NCBI RefSeq assembly: GCF_002843315.1 | Contig: NZ_MVDD01000004.1 | Span: forward strand, 186,001-250,000 | Source: Labilibaculum filiforme | GTDB taxonomy: Bacteria; Bacteroidota; Bacteroidia; Bacteroidales; Marinifilaceae | Direction of reading: 5' to 3' | Length of the DNA stretch: 64,000 nucleotides | Shown: one piece after another, positions 47,939 through 57,673 of the stretch | Layout: each line of letters begins with the position of its first letter | Numbering within the stretch: the stretch's first letter is position 1 | The notes under the pieces: generated by a model | The model's database searches: none | Told to the model about the DNA's origin: nothing | The model's input: only the letters and a program-made list of their open reading frames with translations | Translations under genes and position numbers: made by a program

Positions 47939-50914
47939 CTAAACGTTCAAAATAAAGTCGATTAAATTTTCATCGCGTGTAATATTGAATTTCTTACGCA
48001 AACGATACCGACTTATTTCTACTCCCCGAACCGAAATATTCATTAAAGGAGCAATTTCTTTTGTGGATAAGTTCATTCTTAAGTAAGCACAAATTCGTAA
48101 ATCTTTTGGTGTTAATTGCGGATATTCGGCTCGAAGCCTTTTCAAAAAATCTTCATGTACCTGATCAAAATGCATCTCAAATTGTTCCCAATCCTGATCG
48201 CTATTAAATTCTGCATCGATAGTTTTCATTAGTTGTCTTACCTGTACCAATGCCGTTGGATCTTTAATTTTTTTCAAAGCTTTTTTCAATTCTCCTACAG
48301 AATAGGAAAGCACCTCGTTTTTATGAATAATATTCATTGTAGATCCGGCTAACTCCCGCGTTTTAAATTCAACTTCGCCTCGCAATTTGTCGTTTCTTAG
48401 TTGCACAATTTCCCTTTCGGCAATCAATGCCTCCTCCCTAAACTTTTGTTCCTTTTGCTTTAGCTCCTCTTCCTGCTTCTTTTTTAAATGGTTTTGCAGA
48501 TATTTAATTCTAATTCGTATAAGAATAATGATTGCATAAATGCAGAATAGTGCCAATAAAGTATAGATAACAAATGCTACTCGTGAGCGATACCAAGGTG
48601 GCAAAATGGTAAAATGAAATTGATCCTTGGCAGAATTAAGTCCGTACTGATTCTGTGAAATCACTTCAAACACATATTCTCCTTCGGGAAGGTTGGTGTA
48701 CTCCTTTTGTAAAGTATTTTCCCATATGGATGGGGTTTCGTCAAAGCCTATTAATTGGCATTGGTATTGAATTAACTCTGGATTGCTATATTGCGATGCA
48801 GCATATTTGAACCGAAGCGCATTGCTCTTATAGGGCAACTCTATTCGATTTTCACCATCGGCATTAAACTGAATTTCCTTGACATTGGAGTAGGCTCCAT
48901 AATAGATAATAGAATCCTGAGAACTACTGATTCGAACCTCTCTAATAAAAACTGAAAATGGTTCGTTGTATTTTTTTATAACCGTTGGGTCGTAATGTAC
49001 AAAACCGTCCTCTTTTCCAAACAAAACATTTTCTTTATCGATTACATTCACATTCTCGAAAGCAACAATAAAAGAAGATTTTAAGGAGGCAAAAGGTTTC
49101 TTAAGCATTTCGTATGAGTTATCGACTTGCGACTTTAACAGACCAACGTTCTCTCCCTGAAAAAACCAAACATCTCCATTTTTCTGCTCATACAATTTAT
49201 TAACAGATTCTTCGGTTCCAAATAAATTATTCAAGTTCTGATGGATTTCAAATTGATCGGATTCGGCAACATATTTATAAAAGCCATCCCTACCTGCAAA
49301 AACGTTTTCTCCGCGTAGCCTACTAACATCAATTCCTAAATTAGAATGAAAACCATCTTCCACACCATAGAATTTGAATTTTGTGCATTTATCAAGCTCC
49401 TCATTTAAATACAAATGATAAACTCCCTTGTAACCATGACACATCCAGATACTATTATCATCGCTCCAAATAATTTCGCGAGATGATTCGTTGAAACCTT
49501 CCACTCGTTTAACAAATTTCCATTTATTACCTGTTTGTGCAGATTTCTCGAAAAGAGTAAAACCAGTATAAGTACCTCCTATCATTTTATTTGGATACTC
49601 TTTTTTATAAAGATATTTCCAACCTCCTGCTATATTAGAAATTAATTCTCCTGTATTTTTTTCAATTCTAAAAGTTCCTTTATTGTGTCCACAAATCAAT
49701 TCATCATCAATTACCTGTAAGCTCCAAACTTGCCCCGATGTATTTATAACCAATTTAAATTCTTCTTCCCCATTTACCGCATTGCCAGAGAAATCATATT
49801 TACGCGTAAATAAACCCCTATTCGTTCCTAAATACAAATAGCCTTTGTAATAAATCGATGCATAACCAGCTCCCAAATTCTTATCTTTCGGGAAAACAGA
49901 AAGAGGAGAACTAATTTCCAGATAATCAATTCCATTATCCAATCCCATCCACAAATTTTCATTCTTATCCAAGAACAAGCTTAAAACCGTATTATTCTGC
50001 AAGCCTTTTTCGGTATTAATATTCTGAACTATTTGTCCCTCCTTATTAATAATATACACTCCATTTCGTACCGTTCCAAAAGCAAATTTCGAATCTCCAA
50101 TAGCCAAACCCGTGTATACCTGATTACTTTTAAATAATTGACTAAGTTCCTTATTCCAAGGGGAAATTTGAGTTCCATCGTATAAAAATAATCCATCTAA
50201 CGCAGTGGCTATCAGTATTGTATTGTTCGAAAAGGGAATCATATTAACAATTTCGATATCACTAAACAATTCTCCTCCTTTTAGAATATCTAAGGAGCGA
50301 CCATCTAATTTGCAAAGCCCTTTTTTTTGTTCGCGCACATAAAACTGATCGCGCACCATAAAGCTAAAATGAAATTCATTTTTATCCTGAATTTGAGAAA
50401 TAAGCCCATCGCGGTAATAGAATATTTTTTGAAAGGAATGAAAGAGGATTCCTTTTTTATAGGGGAAAATTTGCCATACTTCTTCAAACTCCCTATCCAT
50501 TTCGGGCAACAAATCAACAAGAGAATGGTAAATTAGTTTTCCTTGATGGTCTGGCTCTAAATATCCAAATTCGTTATAAGCACCAACAAATACCCGCCCG
50601 GTACTATCTACTGCCAAAGAACGAACCACCGAAATATTTGGCATTGGAATCACTCGCCAATTACTACCGTCGAATTCTAACACTCCTGAGTTATTAGCAA
50701 AATAAACGAGTCCATTGGGAGCCTGAACAATATCCCAATTTTGGGTTCCTCCGTTGTATTGGCTTCTGTGATAATTCTTTATAAATGGAATTCCTGTACT
50801 CTTCACTTTAGTGAATGCATGTAGACTAGAAAGAAAAAATAAAAGGAAAATAAGGGCGATTCTTTTCAAGATGGGATCTGTTTTGTTTACGCTGAAATTT
50901 AGGTGCTTTATCAA
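47939..50914 (-). CDS. Membrane-spanning propeller/Y_Y_Y sensor with LuxR-type DNA-binding tail
   Basis: A 991-residue regulator. A signal-like helix (15-35) leads into a long periplasmic sensor of two-component-propeller repeats (about 40-700: GLQNNTVLSLFLDKNENLWMGLDNGIDYLE is one) and a Y_Y_Y domain (about 690-770, FRYKYAASQYSNPELIQYQCQLIG-like). One transmembrane helix (about 780-800) follows, then a coiled-coil (KKKQEEELKQKEQK), and a C-terminal LuxR-like HTH (about 925-991: LTPKDLRICAYLRMNLSTKEIAPLMNISVRGVEISRYRLRKKF). There is no kinase or receiver, so it differs from classic hybrid two-component regulators; it may act directly on DNA from the membrane. It lies upstream of SusC, the usual place for a PUL regulator. 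Confidence 0.87.
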   Translation of the reverse strand: MIKHLNFSVNKTDPILKRIALIFLLFFLSSLHAFTKVKSTGIPFIKNYHRSQYNGGTQNWDIVQAPNGLVYFANNSGVLEFDGSNWRVIPMPNISVVRSLAVDSTGRVFVGAYNEFGYLEPDHQGKLIYHSLVDLLPEMDREFEEVWQIFPYKKGILFHSFQKIFYYRDGLISQIQDKNEFHFSFMVRDQFYVREQKKGLCKLDGRSLDILKGGELFSDIEIVNMIPFSNNTILIATALDGLFLYDGTQISPWNKELSQLFKSNQVYTGLAIGDSKFAFGTVRNGVYIINKEGQIVQNINTEKGLQNNTVLSLFLDKNENLWMGLDNGIDYLEISSPLSVFPKDKNLGAGYASIYYKGYLYLGTNRGLFTRKYDFSGNAVNGEEEFKLVINTSGQVWSLQVIDDELICGHNKGTFRIEKNTGELISNIAGGWKYLYKKEYPNKMIGGTYTGFTLFEKSAQTGNKWKFVKRVEGFNESSREIIWSDDNSIWMCHGYKGVYHLYLNEELDKCTKFKFYGVEDGFHSNLGIDVSRLRGENVFAGRDGFYKYVAESDQFEIHQNLNNLFGTEESVNKLYEQKNGDVWFFQGENVGLLKSQVDNSYEMLKKPFASLKSSFIVAFENVNVIDKENVLFGKEDGFVHYDPTVIKKYNEPFSVFIREVRISSSQDSIIYYGAYSNVKEIQFNADGENRIELPYKSNALRFKYAASQYSNPELIQYQCQLIGFDETPSIWENTLQKEYTNLPEGEYVFEVISQNQYGLNSAKDQFHFTILPPWYRSRVAFVIYTLLALFCIYAIIILIRIRIKYLQNHLKKKQEEELKQKEQKFREEALIAEREIVQLRNDKLRGEVEFKTRELAGSTMNIIHKNEVLSYSVGELKKALKKIKDPTALVQVRQLMKTIDAEFNSDQDWEQFEMHFDQVHEDFLKRLRAEYPQLTPKDLRICAYLRMNLSTKEIAPLMNISVRGVEISRYRLRKKFNITRDENLIDFILNV

Positions 50915-50978
50915 TAAAATCCAAACAAAAAGAAATCTACCTAATTTATTCCTGTTTGAATCTATCTATATCGAGACA

Positions 50979-50986
50979 CAAAAGTA
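50979..50986 (-). promoter_or_regulatory. -7 box of the PUL regulator gene
   Basis: TACTTTTG (minus strand) fits TAnnTTTG and gives a leader of about 58 bases before the ATG at 50914. No TTG is at the proper distance upstream. Confidence 0.42.
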
Positions 50987-51026
50987 TAAACAAATGGTCA
51001 TTCCGTATTCTTTGGCAGATTAAAAA

Positions 51027-51055
51027 AGCCCGTTGAACAATTGGTTCAACGGGCT
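51027..51055 (-). terminator. Terminator of the cysteine-synthase-like gene
   Basis: AGCCCGTTGAAC and GTTCAACGGGCT, 12 bp with a 5-base loop and T run on the minus strand. Confidence 0.9.
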
Positions 51056-51076
51056 AATAAAGTATTATATCACTAA

Positions 51077-52189
51077 TTAACTTCTTCGAGGACAGAGAGG
51101 TAATTTTAGCATTTCGTAGGAGTCATTAAATTCGCTTTCGACACAATCTGTTGGATCACAGCAAGTATGACAAACTCTTTTAAAGGAGCGAAAACTATGA
51201 AGCTTTACATTCGGAGCCAAAAACTCCTTCTTAATTGGCTCTTCGTTCATTAAATCGGTACTCAAATATTTTTTATTATCATCGGCAAAAACAGTAACCA
51301 CTACTGCTTCTCCGCCTAACTGATCCTGAATTTTTAGTGCTCCTAAAAAGTTAGCCCCTGAAGAAATTCCAACACCCAAGCCAAGTATCGATGATAGTTT
51401 TTGAGCCATAATAATAGCATCTCCATCGTCAACACTCACAATATCGTCTAGTTTGTTTAACTCAACAATAGAGGGAATGAATTCATCAGAGATCCCCTGA
51501 ATACGATGCTTTCCAACTTTATGACCGGTTGACATGGTTGGCGAATTAGAAGGCTCTAAAGGATGAACCTGTATGTTCGGGTTTTGCTCTTTTAAATATT
51601 TACCAACCCCCATCACAGTTCCTCCTGTGCCAACTCCAGCAACAAAAGCATCAGGAATTAGATTTCTATATTTTAATTGCCACCATAATTCTTGTGCGGT
51701 CGTCTTGTAATGAGCTTCGCAATTATCTCCGTTGGAAAACTGCAGCGGAAGAAATGTATTACTATTCCCTTCGGCCAATTGATTGGCCATATCAATACTA
51801 CCCAGAAAACCACCTTCTTCTTTGCTAACCAATTTTATGTTGGCCCCATAACTTTTCATTAAATTGATACGCTCCTTACTCATCCAATCGGGCATAAATA
51901 TCGTTACCGGATGTCCCATTGCTCTTCCAATACCCGAAAAAGCAATACCTGTATTGCCACTGGTAGCTTCGATAATTTGATCACCTTCGCGCAACGCACC
52001 ACTTTCGTATGCTTTTTCGATAATATGATAGGCCATGCGGTCTTTTATACTACCTGTCATGTTTAAATACTCGGCCTTTGCATATATTGTTCTTCTTGTT
52101 CCCTTGTATTCGAATTCAATTGCCAATAATGGAGTATTTCCAATTAGACTAGAAATACCATGAATTCTTCCGCTTAGTGTTTGTTCCAT
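51077..52189 (-). CDS. PLP-dependent cysteine synthase-like enzyme with Cys-rich tail
   Basis: A 370-residue fold-type II PLP enzyme. The PLP-binding Lys49 is in [10 protein letters not shown], the substrate loop is [11 protein letters not shown], and [15 protein letters not shown] near 178-192 forms the phosphate-binding loop. These are the marks of O-acetylserine sulfhydrylases and related beta-synthases. Unusual is the C-terminal tail (about 335-370), with Cys340, Cys343, Cys344, Cys349 and Cys366, of the CxxCC pattern, not found in CysK or CysM. It could bind metal or an Fe-S cluster, or act as a redox switch. The thioredoxin reductase and a serine/cysteine lyase family gene lie upstream, so the region has a cysteine/redox theme. 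Confidence 0.86.
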   Translation of the reverse strand: MEQTLSGRIHGISSLIGNTPLLAIEFEYKGTRRTIYAKAEYLNMTGSIKDRMAYHIIEKAYESGALREGDQIIEATSGNTGIAFSGIGRAMGHPVTIFMPDWMSKERINLMKSYGANIKLVSKEEGGFLGSIDMANQLAEGNSNTFLPLQFSNGDNCEAHYKTTAQELWWQLKYRNLIPDAFVAGVGTGGTVMGVGKYLKEQNPNIQVHPLEPSNSPTMSTGHKVGKHRIQGISDEFIPSIVELNKLDDIVSVDDGDAIIMAQKLSSILGLGVGISSGANFLGALKIQDQLGGEAVVVTVFADDNKKYLSTDLMNEEPIKKEFLAPNVKLHSFRSFKRVCHTCCDPTDCVESEFNDSYEMLKLPLCPRRS

Positions 52190-52334
52190 ACTTATTAAGC
52201 GTTTGCTTGCAGTTGTGTTGTTGTTTTGTGTTGTATGTTGTTAGTTGGAATCGTTTTTTACATCCTCTAAAAAACATTCATTTTTTTTAGTAGGATTTTA
52301 GGATTCGTTTCTCTTTTACTATATTGGAAAAAGA

Positions 52335-52390
52335 GGCAATCCCAACCGTTGATTTAAAACGAATACATGTCTGAAATATACGGGATTGCC
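52335..52390 (-). terminator. Long-loop hairpin downstream of trxB
   Basis: GGCAATCCC (52335-52343) and GGGATTGCC (52382-52390), perfect 9 bp with a 38-base loop. The minus strand continues CTCTTTTTCC, so it probably ends the trxB transcript. Confidence 0.68.
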
Positions 52391-52467
52391 AACTTTACTG
52401 AAATTTGCACCATAAATAATGGAAGTTATTTATTTAGCCGAACTGGTGCACTAAGCTAAGTTTTATA

Positions 52468-53421
52468 TTAATTCATCTCTGCCAAATATCTCTCTGCCTC
52501 CATGGCTGCCTGACATCCAGATGCTGCAGAAGTAATCGCTTGTCGGTAATTTGGATCCTGAACATCGCCACAGGCAAAAACTCCTTTTACATTTGTCATG
52601 GGAGTACCTGCTTGAGTCAGTATATAACCTTGTTCATCCGTATCAACATACTTAGAAAATACATCAGAATTGGGATGATGACCAATGGCTAGAAAGAAAC
52701 CATCGATAGCGATCTTTACTTCTTTCTCCATTGGAGTGCCAAGTTTACTGATTAATGTACAGCCTTCTACTCCATTCTCACCGGTTAACTCTAAGGTATT
52801 GTGTTCCCACAAAATTTCGATATTCTTTGTTCTAAGCACTCTTTCCTGCATCGCTTTAGAAGCTCTTAAAAAATCTTTACGAACAATTAAGTATACCTTT
52901 TTACACAAACCAGCTAAATAGGAAGCCTCTTCGCAAGCGGTGTCGCCACCACCAACAACAGCTACATCTTTTCCTCTATAGAAAAACCCATCGCAAGTAG
53001 CGCATGCCGAAACACCCGAACCTCTGTATTTTTCTTCACTCTCCAAACCAAGATATTTAGCAGTAGCACCGGTTGCAATAATTACCGAATCGGCTTCAAT
53101 TTCCTTATTTCCATCTACTTTAACCTTAAATGGTCGTTGCTCTAAGTTTACATCCGTAACGATTCCCCAACGACAATCACATCCAAAACGCTCTGCTTGT
53201 TTCTTTAACTCTCCCATCATAACAGGCCCAGTTACACCTTCGGGATACCCAGGGAAATTATCGATTTCGGTTGTAGTAGTTAACTGACCACCAGGCTGTA
53301 ATCCTTCATAAACTACAGGATTCAAATTTGCTCTTGAGGCATAAATTCCTGCTGTATATCCTGCTGGTCCCGATCCAATAATCAGACACTTTACTCTTTC
53401 AATATCTTCTTTACTTTCCAT
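52468..53421 (-). CDS. trxB: Thioredoxin-disulfide reductase
   Basis: A 317-residue FAD/NADPH enzyme. The FAD-binding GSGPAGYTAGIYASR is at 16-30, the redox-active CATC at Cys140-Cys143, the NADPH-binding GGGDTACEEA near 157-166, and the C-terminal FACGDVQDPNYRQAITSAASG is typical. It reduces thioredoxin with NADPH. It is the second gene of a unit that begins with the serine/cysteine lyase family gene (26-base gap). A truncated thioredoxin gene also lies at the end of the window, about 10 kb away. Confidence 0.97.
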   Translation of the reverse strand: MESKEDIERVKCLIIGSGPAGYTAGIYASRANLNPVVYEGLQPGGQLTTTTEIDNFPGYPEGVTGPVMMGELKKQAERFGCDCRWGIVTDVNLEQRPFKVKVDGNKEIEADSVIIATGATAKYLGLESEEKYRGSGVSACATCDGFFYRGKDVAVVGGGDTACEEASYLAGLCKKVYLIVRKDFLRASKAMQERVLRTKNIEILWEHNTLELTGENGVEGCTLISKLGTPMEKEVKIAIDGFFLAIGHHPNSDVFSKYVDTDEQGYILTQAGTPMTNVKGVFACGDVQDPNYRQAITSAASGCQAAMEAERYLAEMN

Positions 53422-53447
53422 TCTTTAAAATTCTTCTTTCTATATTC

Positions 53448-54728
53448 TTAAGAAACTTGCTTCATCTTTTCCAACATGGTTTTTAGAATCACCTCATCGG
53501 TTACTTCCATACCTTCATTTGCTAAACGACCAATATTACGAATCGTAACTTCCACATCATCATCGATTATCCCATTCGAACCATTTAAACAATTGTGATT
53601 CATTGCTAATAAAGAAGACTGGATGGCTGCACTTACGCTAGCTGCTATTTTATGCGAACAACCATACTTAGCTCCATCGCAAATCATACCAGTTACACTT
53701 CCAGTCATATTTTGCAAAGTCATTCCTAATTGCTGAAAATCTCCTCCCATGATGTATGTAATACCACATCCTGCGCCAGCAGTAGACAATAGTACCCCAC
53801 AAAGAGCTGACAATTGACCAACAAATGATTTCATGTAAATCGTAACTAATAATGCCAAAGCCAAAGCTCTTAGTAATTTGTCGTTCCCAACTTTAAATTC
53901 TTCGGCAGCAACCACAACAGGAAGCGTAACACTAATTCCTTGATTTCCGCTACCACAATTCGACATTACAGGCATAGAACTACCAGCCATTCTTGCATCC
54001 GACGCAGCTGCGGTGAGCATAATGGACCGACTCATTAAATCCTCTTTCAATATGCCTTTTTGAATATTAAGCATCATCGATTTTCCAACTTGCAGCCCGT
54101 AACATCCTTTTAAGCCTTCCTCGGCAATGGATTTATTAAGAGCAATTCCTTTCTCAAGAAAAGCGATATCCGCAATATCTACTGTATTAATAAAATCATA
54201 AATACTGCTAAAACTCCAGTCTTTCATACTGGAAACGGCATCTTCCTTCGATTCAGGATTACTCTTATAAAGCACAACTCCATTGCGTTCCATGGAAACA
54301 ATGTTAGTATGTCGATCCTGAATGATAACCCGACCAGATTCTTCCCCTTTATAACAGATGCACTCAATGTATAACTTAGCAACATTATACTTCACATCTA
54401 CTTTAACTTTCCCTTGTTTCACATAGGTTTGCGCCAACTCCACAACATCATGATTGATTCCATCCAAAACTTCCAAACCCGCCATCGGATTCCCTCCTAA
54501 GGCTCCCAAAGCACCAGCAATAGTTAAACCAACCATTGTTGAACCTGGAATTCCTACTCCCATTCCATTCTTAAAAATATTTCCACTTACATGGAATTCA
54601 ATTCGATCTGGAAATTGATTCAAGATCTCTCTTGCTTTCGAGGCGGCATAAGCAACAGCCACAGGTTCGGTGCATCCAAGTGCAGGAACAAATTCTTCTT
54701 TTAGTTTTTGCAGATAAACTTCTTTCAT
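53448..54728 (-). CDS. Fe-S serine/cysteine lyase family protein (UPF0597)
   Basis: A 426-residue protein of the UPF0597/L-serine dehydratase alpha family. The N-terminal GCTEPVAVAYAASKA holds Cys19, and later Cys residues in MSNCGSGNQGI and GAGCGITYI and ICDGAKYGCSHK are likely [4Fe-4S] ligands, as in archaeal L-cysteine desulfidase. The family removes ammonia or sulfide from serine or cysteine; in bacteria it is sometimes called CyuA or CdsB. The co-transcribed trxB and nearby cysteine-synthase-like gene favour cysteine as substrate, but the enzyme could equally act on serine. Length is normal. Confidence 0.85.
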   Translation of the reverse strand: MKEVYLQKLKEEFVPALGCTEPVAVAYAASKAREILNQFPDRIEFHVSGNIFKNGMGVGIPGSTMVGLTIAGALGALGGNPMAGLEVLDGINHDVVELAQTYVKQGKVKVDVKYNVAKLYIECICYKGEESGRVIIQDRHTNIVSMERNGVVLYKSNPESKEDAVSSMKDWSFSSIYDFINTVDIADIAFLEKGIALNKSIAEEGLKGCYGLQVGKSMMLNIQKGILKEDLMSRSIMLTAAASDARMAGSSMPVMSNCGSGNQGISVTLPVVVAAEEFKVGNDKLLRALALALLVTIYMKSFVGQLSALCGVLLSTAGAGCGITYIMGGDFQQLGMTLQNMTGSVTGMICDGAKYGCSHKIAASVSAAIQSSLLAMNHNCLNGSNGIIDDDVEVTIRNIGRLANEGMEVTDEVILKTMLEKMKQVS

Positions 54729-54806
54729 TGCTGATTTTATAAAAAAAGCAAATAAATGCTTTTCGGTAAGTAATAGTGGTTGGTTAATAGTTTCAGATAA
54801 AAGAGC

Positions 54807-54837
54807 GGACCGACCAGCGCCAACCGCTAACCGGTCC
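54807..54837 (-). terminator. Terminator of the M16 peptidase gene
   Basis: GGACCG/CGGTCC with an inner AGCG/CGCT stem, followed on the minus strand by GCTCTTTTATC. Confidence 0.72.
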
Positions 54838-54871
54838 TAACTAAATCAAAACAGACTAATGATTTTGTTAT

Positions 54872-57673
54872 TTATTGTTTTGGGTTCATGATTACCTCAA
54901 CGGTATCTACTTCTTTTAAAATTTTAGATGCAAACGCCTGAATATCTTTACTGCTAATATTATCAATTAGTTTTTTATAGTCTTCCTTATTCGTGAATTC
55001 GGTTCCATACATTAAATTATTTTGTAAACTTCCCATCCAGAATCCATCTTGTAATTCAGACTCTTCTCTTGATTTCTTGAAATTATTTTTAATCTCAGTC
55101 AAATCGTTGGCATCGCATGGTTTTTCGGTAATATTCGTGATTTCCTCGCGAACAATTTCCATTAAACGATCGCGTTTATCAGGATTACAGTCAAAACTGA
55201 TACCAAGAGAGAATTCTGCAACTGGCAAGGCCGAAAAAGAAGGACGAACACCAACTCCGTAGCTACCACCTTCTTCTTCACGAATGGTTACCATATATCT
55301 TTTCGAAAGCAATTGAGAAATCATGTTCAGCATTAATCTATTCTTTAGATTGTATTCTGCCTCCCCTTCAACACTATAAGAAACGGTTGTTTTAGGCACA
55401 GCCATTTCCCGTTCAAAAATAGTAGAAGTTTTTCCTTTTGCTGGTCCTTCCTGATGATCTACAAAAGTTTCTTTTCTATTACTAGAACTAATATTACCAA
55501 TGTATTTTTGAATTAATGGAAGATGTACTTCCGGATTAATGTTTCCAACAAACACAAATGTAAAATCACTTGCATCCGAAAAACGATCTTTATAAACCTC
55601 TACAGCTTTATTAAAATCGATATTATTAATAAATTCTTCTCCAAAAAGTAAAGTACGTGCCGAATGGTTGGTATTTGCTAAAGCAATACTATCCTTTAAA
55701 GCAGCTTCATTATCCACCTTTTTATTAATCACATAATTTCTCCACTGAGCAAGTTGAGCATTCAGCGCCTCTTGGTCGAAACGTGGAGCTTCAAAATTTA
55801 AATAAAGTAATTGTAATAAAGTTTCAAAATCTTGAGGAGAGGCCGAACCACTAAAACCTTCGGTTAGTTCTCCTAAATTAGCTTTCAAGCTAACTATTTT
55901 TCCTGCAAGTTTCTTTTGCAATTGAGTTACGTCGTAACTTCCCACACCCGATATTTGAGCCAAACTAGTAGCAATATCAGCCGAAGCCAGGTCTTTGGTG
56001 TCCACTAATGAACTTCCACCAAAACTAAAGGAGGAAAAAGAAATTTGATCTTTACTAAATTCGGTAGGTAGAATAAGCACCTTAGCACCATTGGCAAGAA
56101 CATAGCCTTTTGCATCCATTCCATCTACTTTAAAAGTAGTCTTAATTTTTGCGGCTACTAATTTTTTATCCACCAAAGGTGTATCTCCAGCATCGTCTTT
56201 ATAAGCTTCAATTTCTTGAGATTTTAGCTTAGTAACCACTGCTAATAACTCCGCTTTAGTAGGATAATACTGTTCTGCATTATCAGGACCATTTAAAATT
56301 AGAGCCGAATTGTTCACATTTGAATAATTTTTCACCTGAGCATTCACCTCTTCCAAACTAATAGCCGGAATTATTTTCGCTGCAAATTCCATTTCCCATT
56401 CTATGGAAGGAAAAGGTTCTGCTTTCAAGAAAAAATCGCCTAATTGCTTCGCCCAATCGTCATTCTTAATTTTCTCACGATTTGCATAATAAGATTCATA
56501 AGATCTTTGAATTTGAACCTTTGTTCTATTCAATTCCGAAGCAGTAAAACCATGACGAATTACACGTTCTAACTCCATTTGAACTTCGGCAAAAGCCTCC
56601 AATTCTGTACCCATTTTAGGACTAACATAGATATAATCTGCAGCTTTTGTTCTGGTCATGTTAAATGATCCAAACTCCATACCCATTGCAGGGCATTCCA
56701 CTTTCTTCGTTTTTTCAGATAAACGTGCATTAAGCATAGATGAAAACATACTCTTGGCCATATCTTTACGAAGTGTTTCCTCATTGTTTACTTTTGGAGC
56801 ATCGCTTCGGAACAGCCACATAATAGTAGGGTTTTTTGCTTCTTTATCTTTAGCAACAACATAAGCCAATTCCTTACTATCTTCTACTGTATAATATACT
56901 CTCTCTGCAGCATTTTCCGGCATCGGAATTTTTGAGAATAATTCCTTTACCTTTGCTTCGATAACTGCTACATCTACATCACCAACAACAACAACCGCCT
57001 GATTATCGGGACGATACCATTTAGCGTAATAATCGCGTAAGCTTTGATGTTCAAAATTATCGATAATATCTAAAGATCCAATCACATCGCGATCGGCGTA
57101 CTTTGAATTATTCATCATCACATGATTTGTTGCACTTCTTAGTCTAAAATTGACATTACGACGCGTGCGCCACTCTTCGTGAATTACACCACGCTCCGAT
57201 TCAATTTCTTTACCTTCTAATAGTAATCCACCCGACCAATCGTGCAAAACCAAAAGTGCTGAATCTAATAAACCTTCGTTACTCACCGGAATATTGCTGA
57301 TATTATAAACAGTTTCGTCTTGTGCGGTGTAAGCATTAATATCGCGACCAAACAAAATACCGTTTTTCTCTAAATAATCAATCATGTTCTTTCCAGGGAA
57401 ATTCTCGAGACCATTAAAGGCCATATGCTCCAGAAAGTGAGCCAAACCATTCTGGGCGTCGTCCTCCAAAATAGCTCCTACATTTTGTACAAAATAAAAA
57501 CTAGCCCGATCTTTTGGCTCCTCATTATGCATTACATAATAGGTTAATCCATTCGACAATTTTCCATGTTTCACCTTTGGGTTCAAAGGTATCGTGGTTG
57601 TATTCTGAGCTTGAGATGCCAAACCAGAACATAAAAAAACACTCACAAAGAGTAATGATACAATCTTATTCAT
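54872..57673 (-). CDS. M16 family zinc metallopeptidase (pitrilysin-like)
   Basis: A 933-residue exported protease; residues 1-22 are a signal peptide. The inverted zinc motif HFLEH (His79, Glu82, His83) and a distal Glu160 in SERGVIHEEW complete the active site. Two M16 halves are seen: the catalytic one (30-450) and the non-catalytic one (500-933), in the usual clam-shell order. Such enzymes degrade peptides in the periplasm; in some Bacteroidetes they are linked to import of small peptides. It forms its own transcription unit with a long upstream gap and a terminator. Confidence 0.95.
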   Translation of the reverse strand: MNKIVSLLFVSVFLCSGLASQAQNTTTIPLNPKVKHGKLSNGLTYYVMHNEEPKDRASFYFVQNVGAILEDDAQNGLAHFLEHMAFNGLENFPGKNMIDYLEKNGILFGRDINAYTAQDETVYNISNIPVSNEGLLDSALLVLHDWSGGLLLEGKEIESERGVIHEEWRTRRNVNFRLRSATNHVMMNNSKYADRDVIGSLDIIDNFEHQSLRDYYAKWYRPDNQAVVVVGDVDVAVIEAKVKELFSKIPMPENAAERVYYTVEDSKELAYVVAKDKEAKNPTIMWLFRSDAPKVNNEETLRKDMAKSMFSSMLNARLSEKTKKVECPAMGMEFGSFNMTRTKAADYIYVSPKMGTELEAFAEVQMELERVIRHGFTASELNRTKVQIQRSYESYYANREKIKNDDWAKQLGDFFLKAEPFPSIEWEMEFAAKIIPAISLEEVNAQVKNYSNVNNSALILNGPDNAEQYYPTKAELLAVVTKLKSQEIEAYKDDAGDTPLVDKKLVAAKIKTTFKVDGMDAKGYVLANGAKVLILPTEFSKDQISFSSFSFGGSSLVDTKDLASADIATSLAQISGVGSYDVTQLQKKLAGKIVSLKANLGELTEGFSGSASPQDFETLLQLLYLNFEAPRFDQEALNAQLAQWRNYVINKKVDNEAALKDSIALANTNHSARTLLFGEEFINNIDFNKAVEVYKDRFSDASDFTFVFVGNINPEVHLPLIQKYIGNISSSNRKETFVDHQEGPAKGKTSTIFEREMAVPKTTVSYSVEGEAEYNLKNRLMLNMISQLLSKRYMVTIREEEGGSYGVGVRPSFSALPVAEFSLGISFDCNPDKRDRLMEIVREEITNITEKPCDANDLTEIKNNFKKSREESELQDGFWMGSLQNNLMYGTEFTNKEDYKKLIDNISSKDIQAFASKILKEVDTVEVIMNPKQ

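Noticed and set aside
52190-52334. Riboswitch upstream of the cysteine-synthase-like gene
   Set aside because: The region is a T/G-rich leader without the pairings of SAM or other known sulfur riboswitches that I could recognise.
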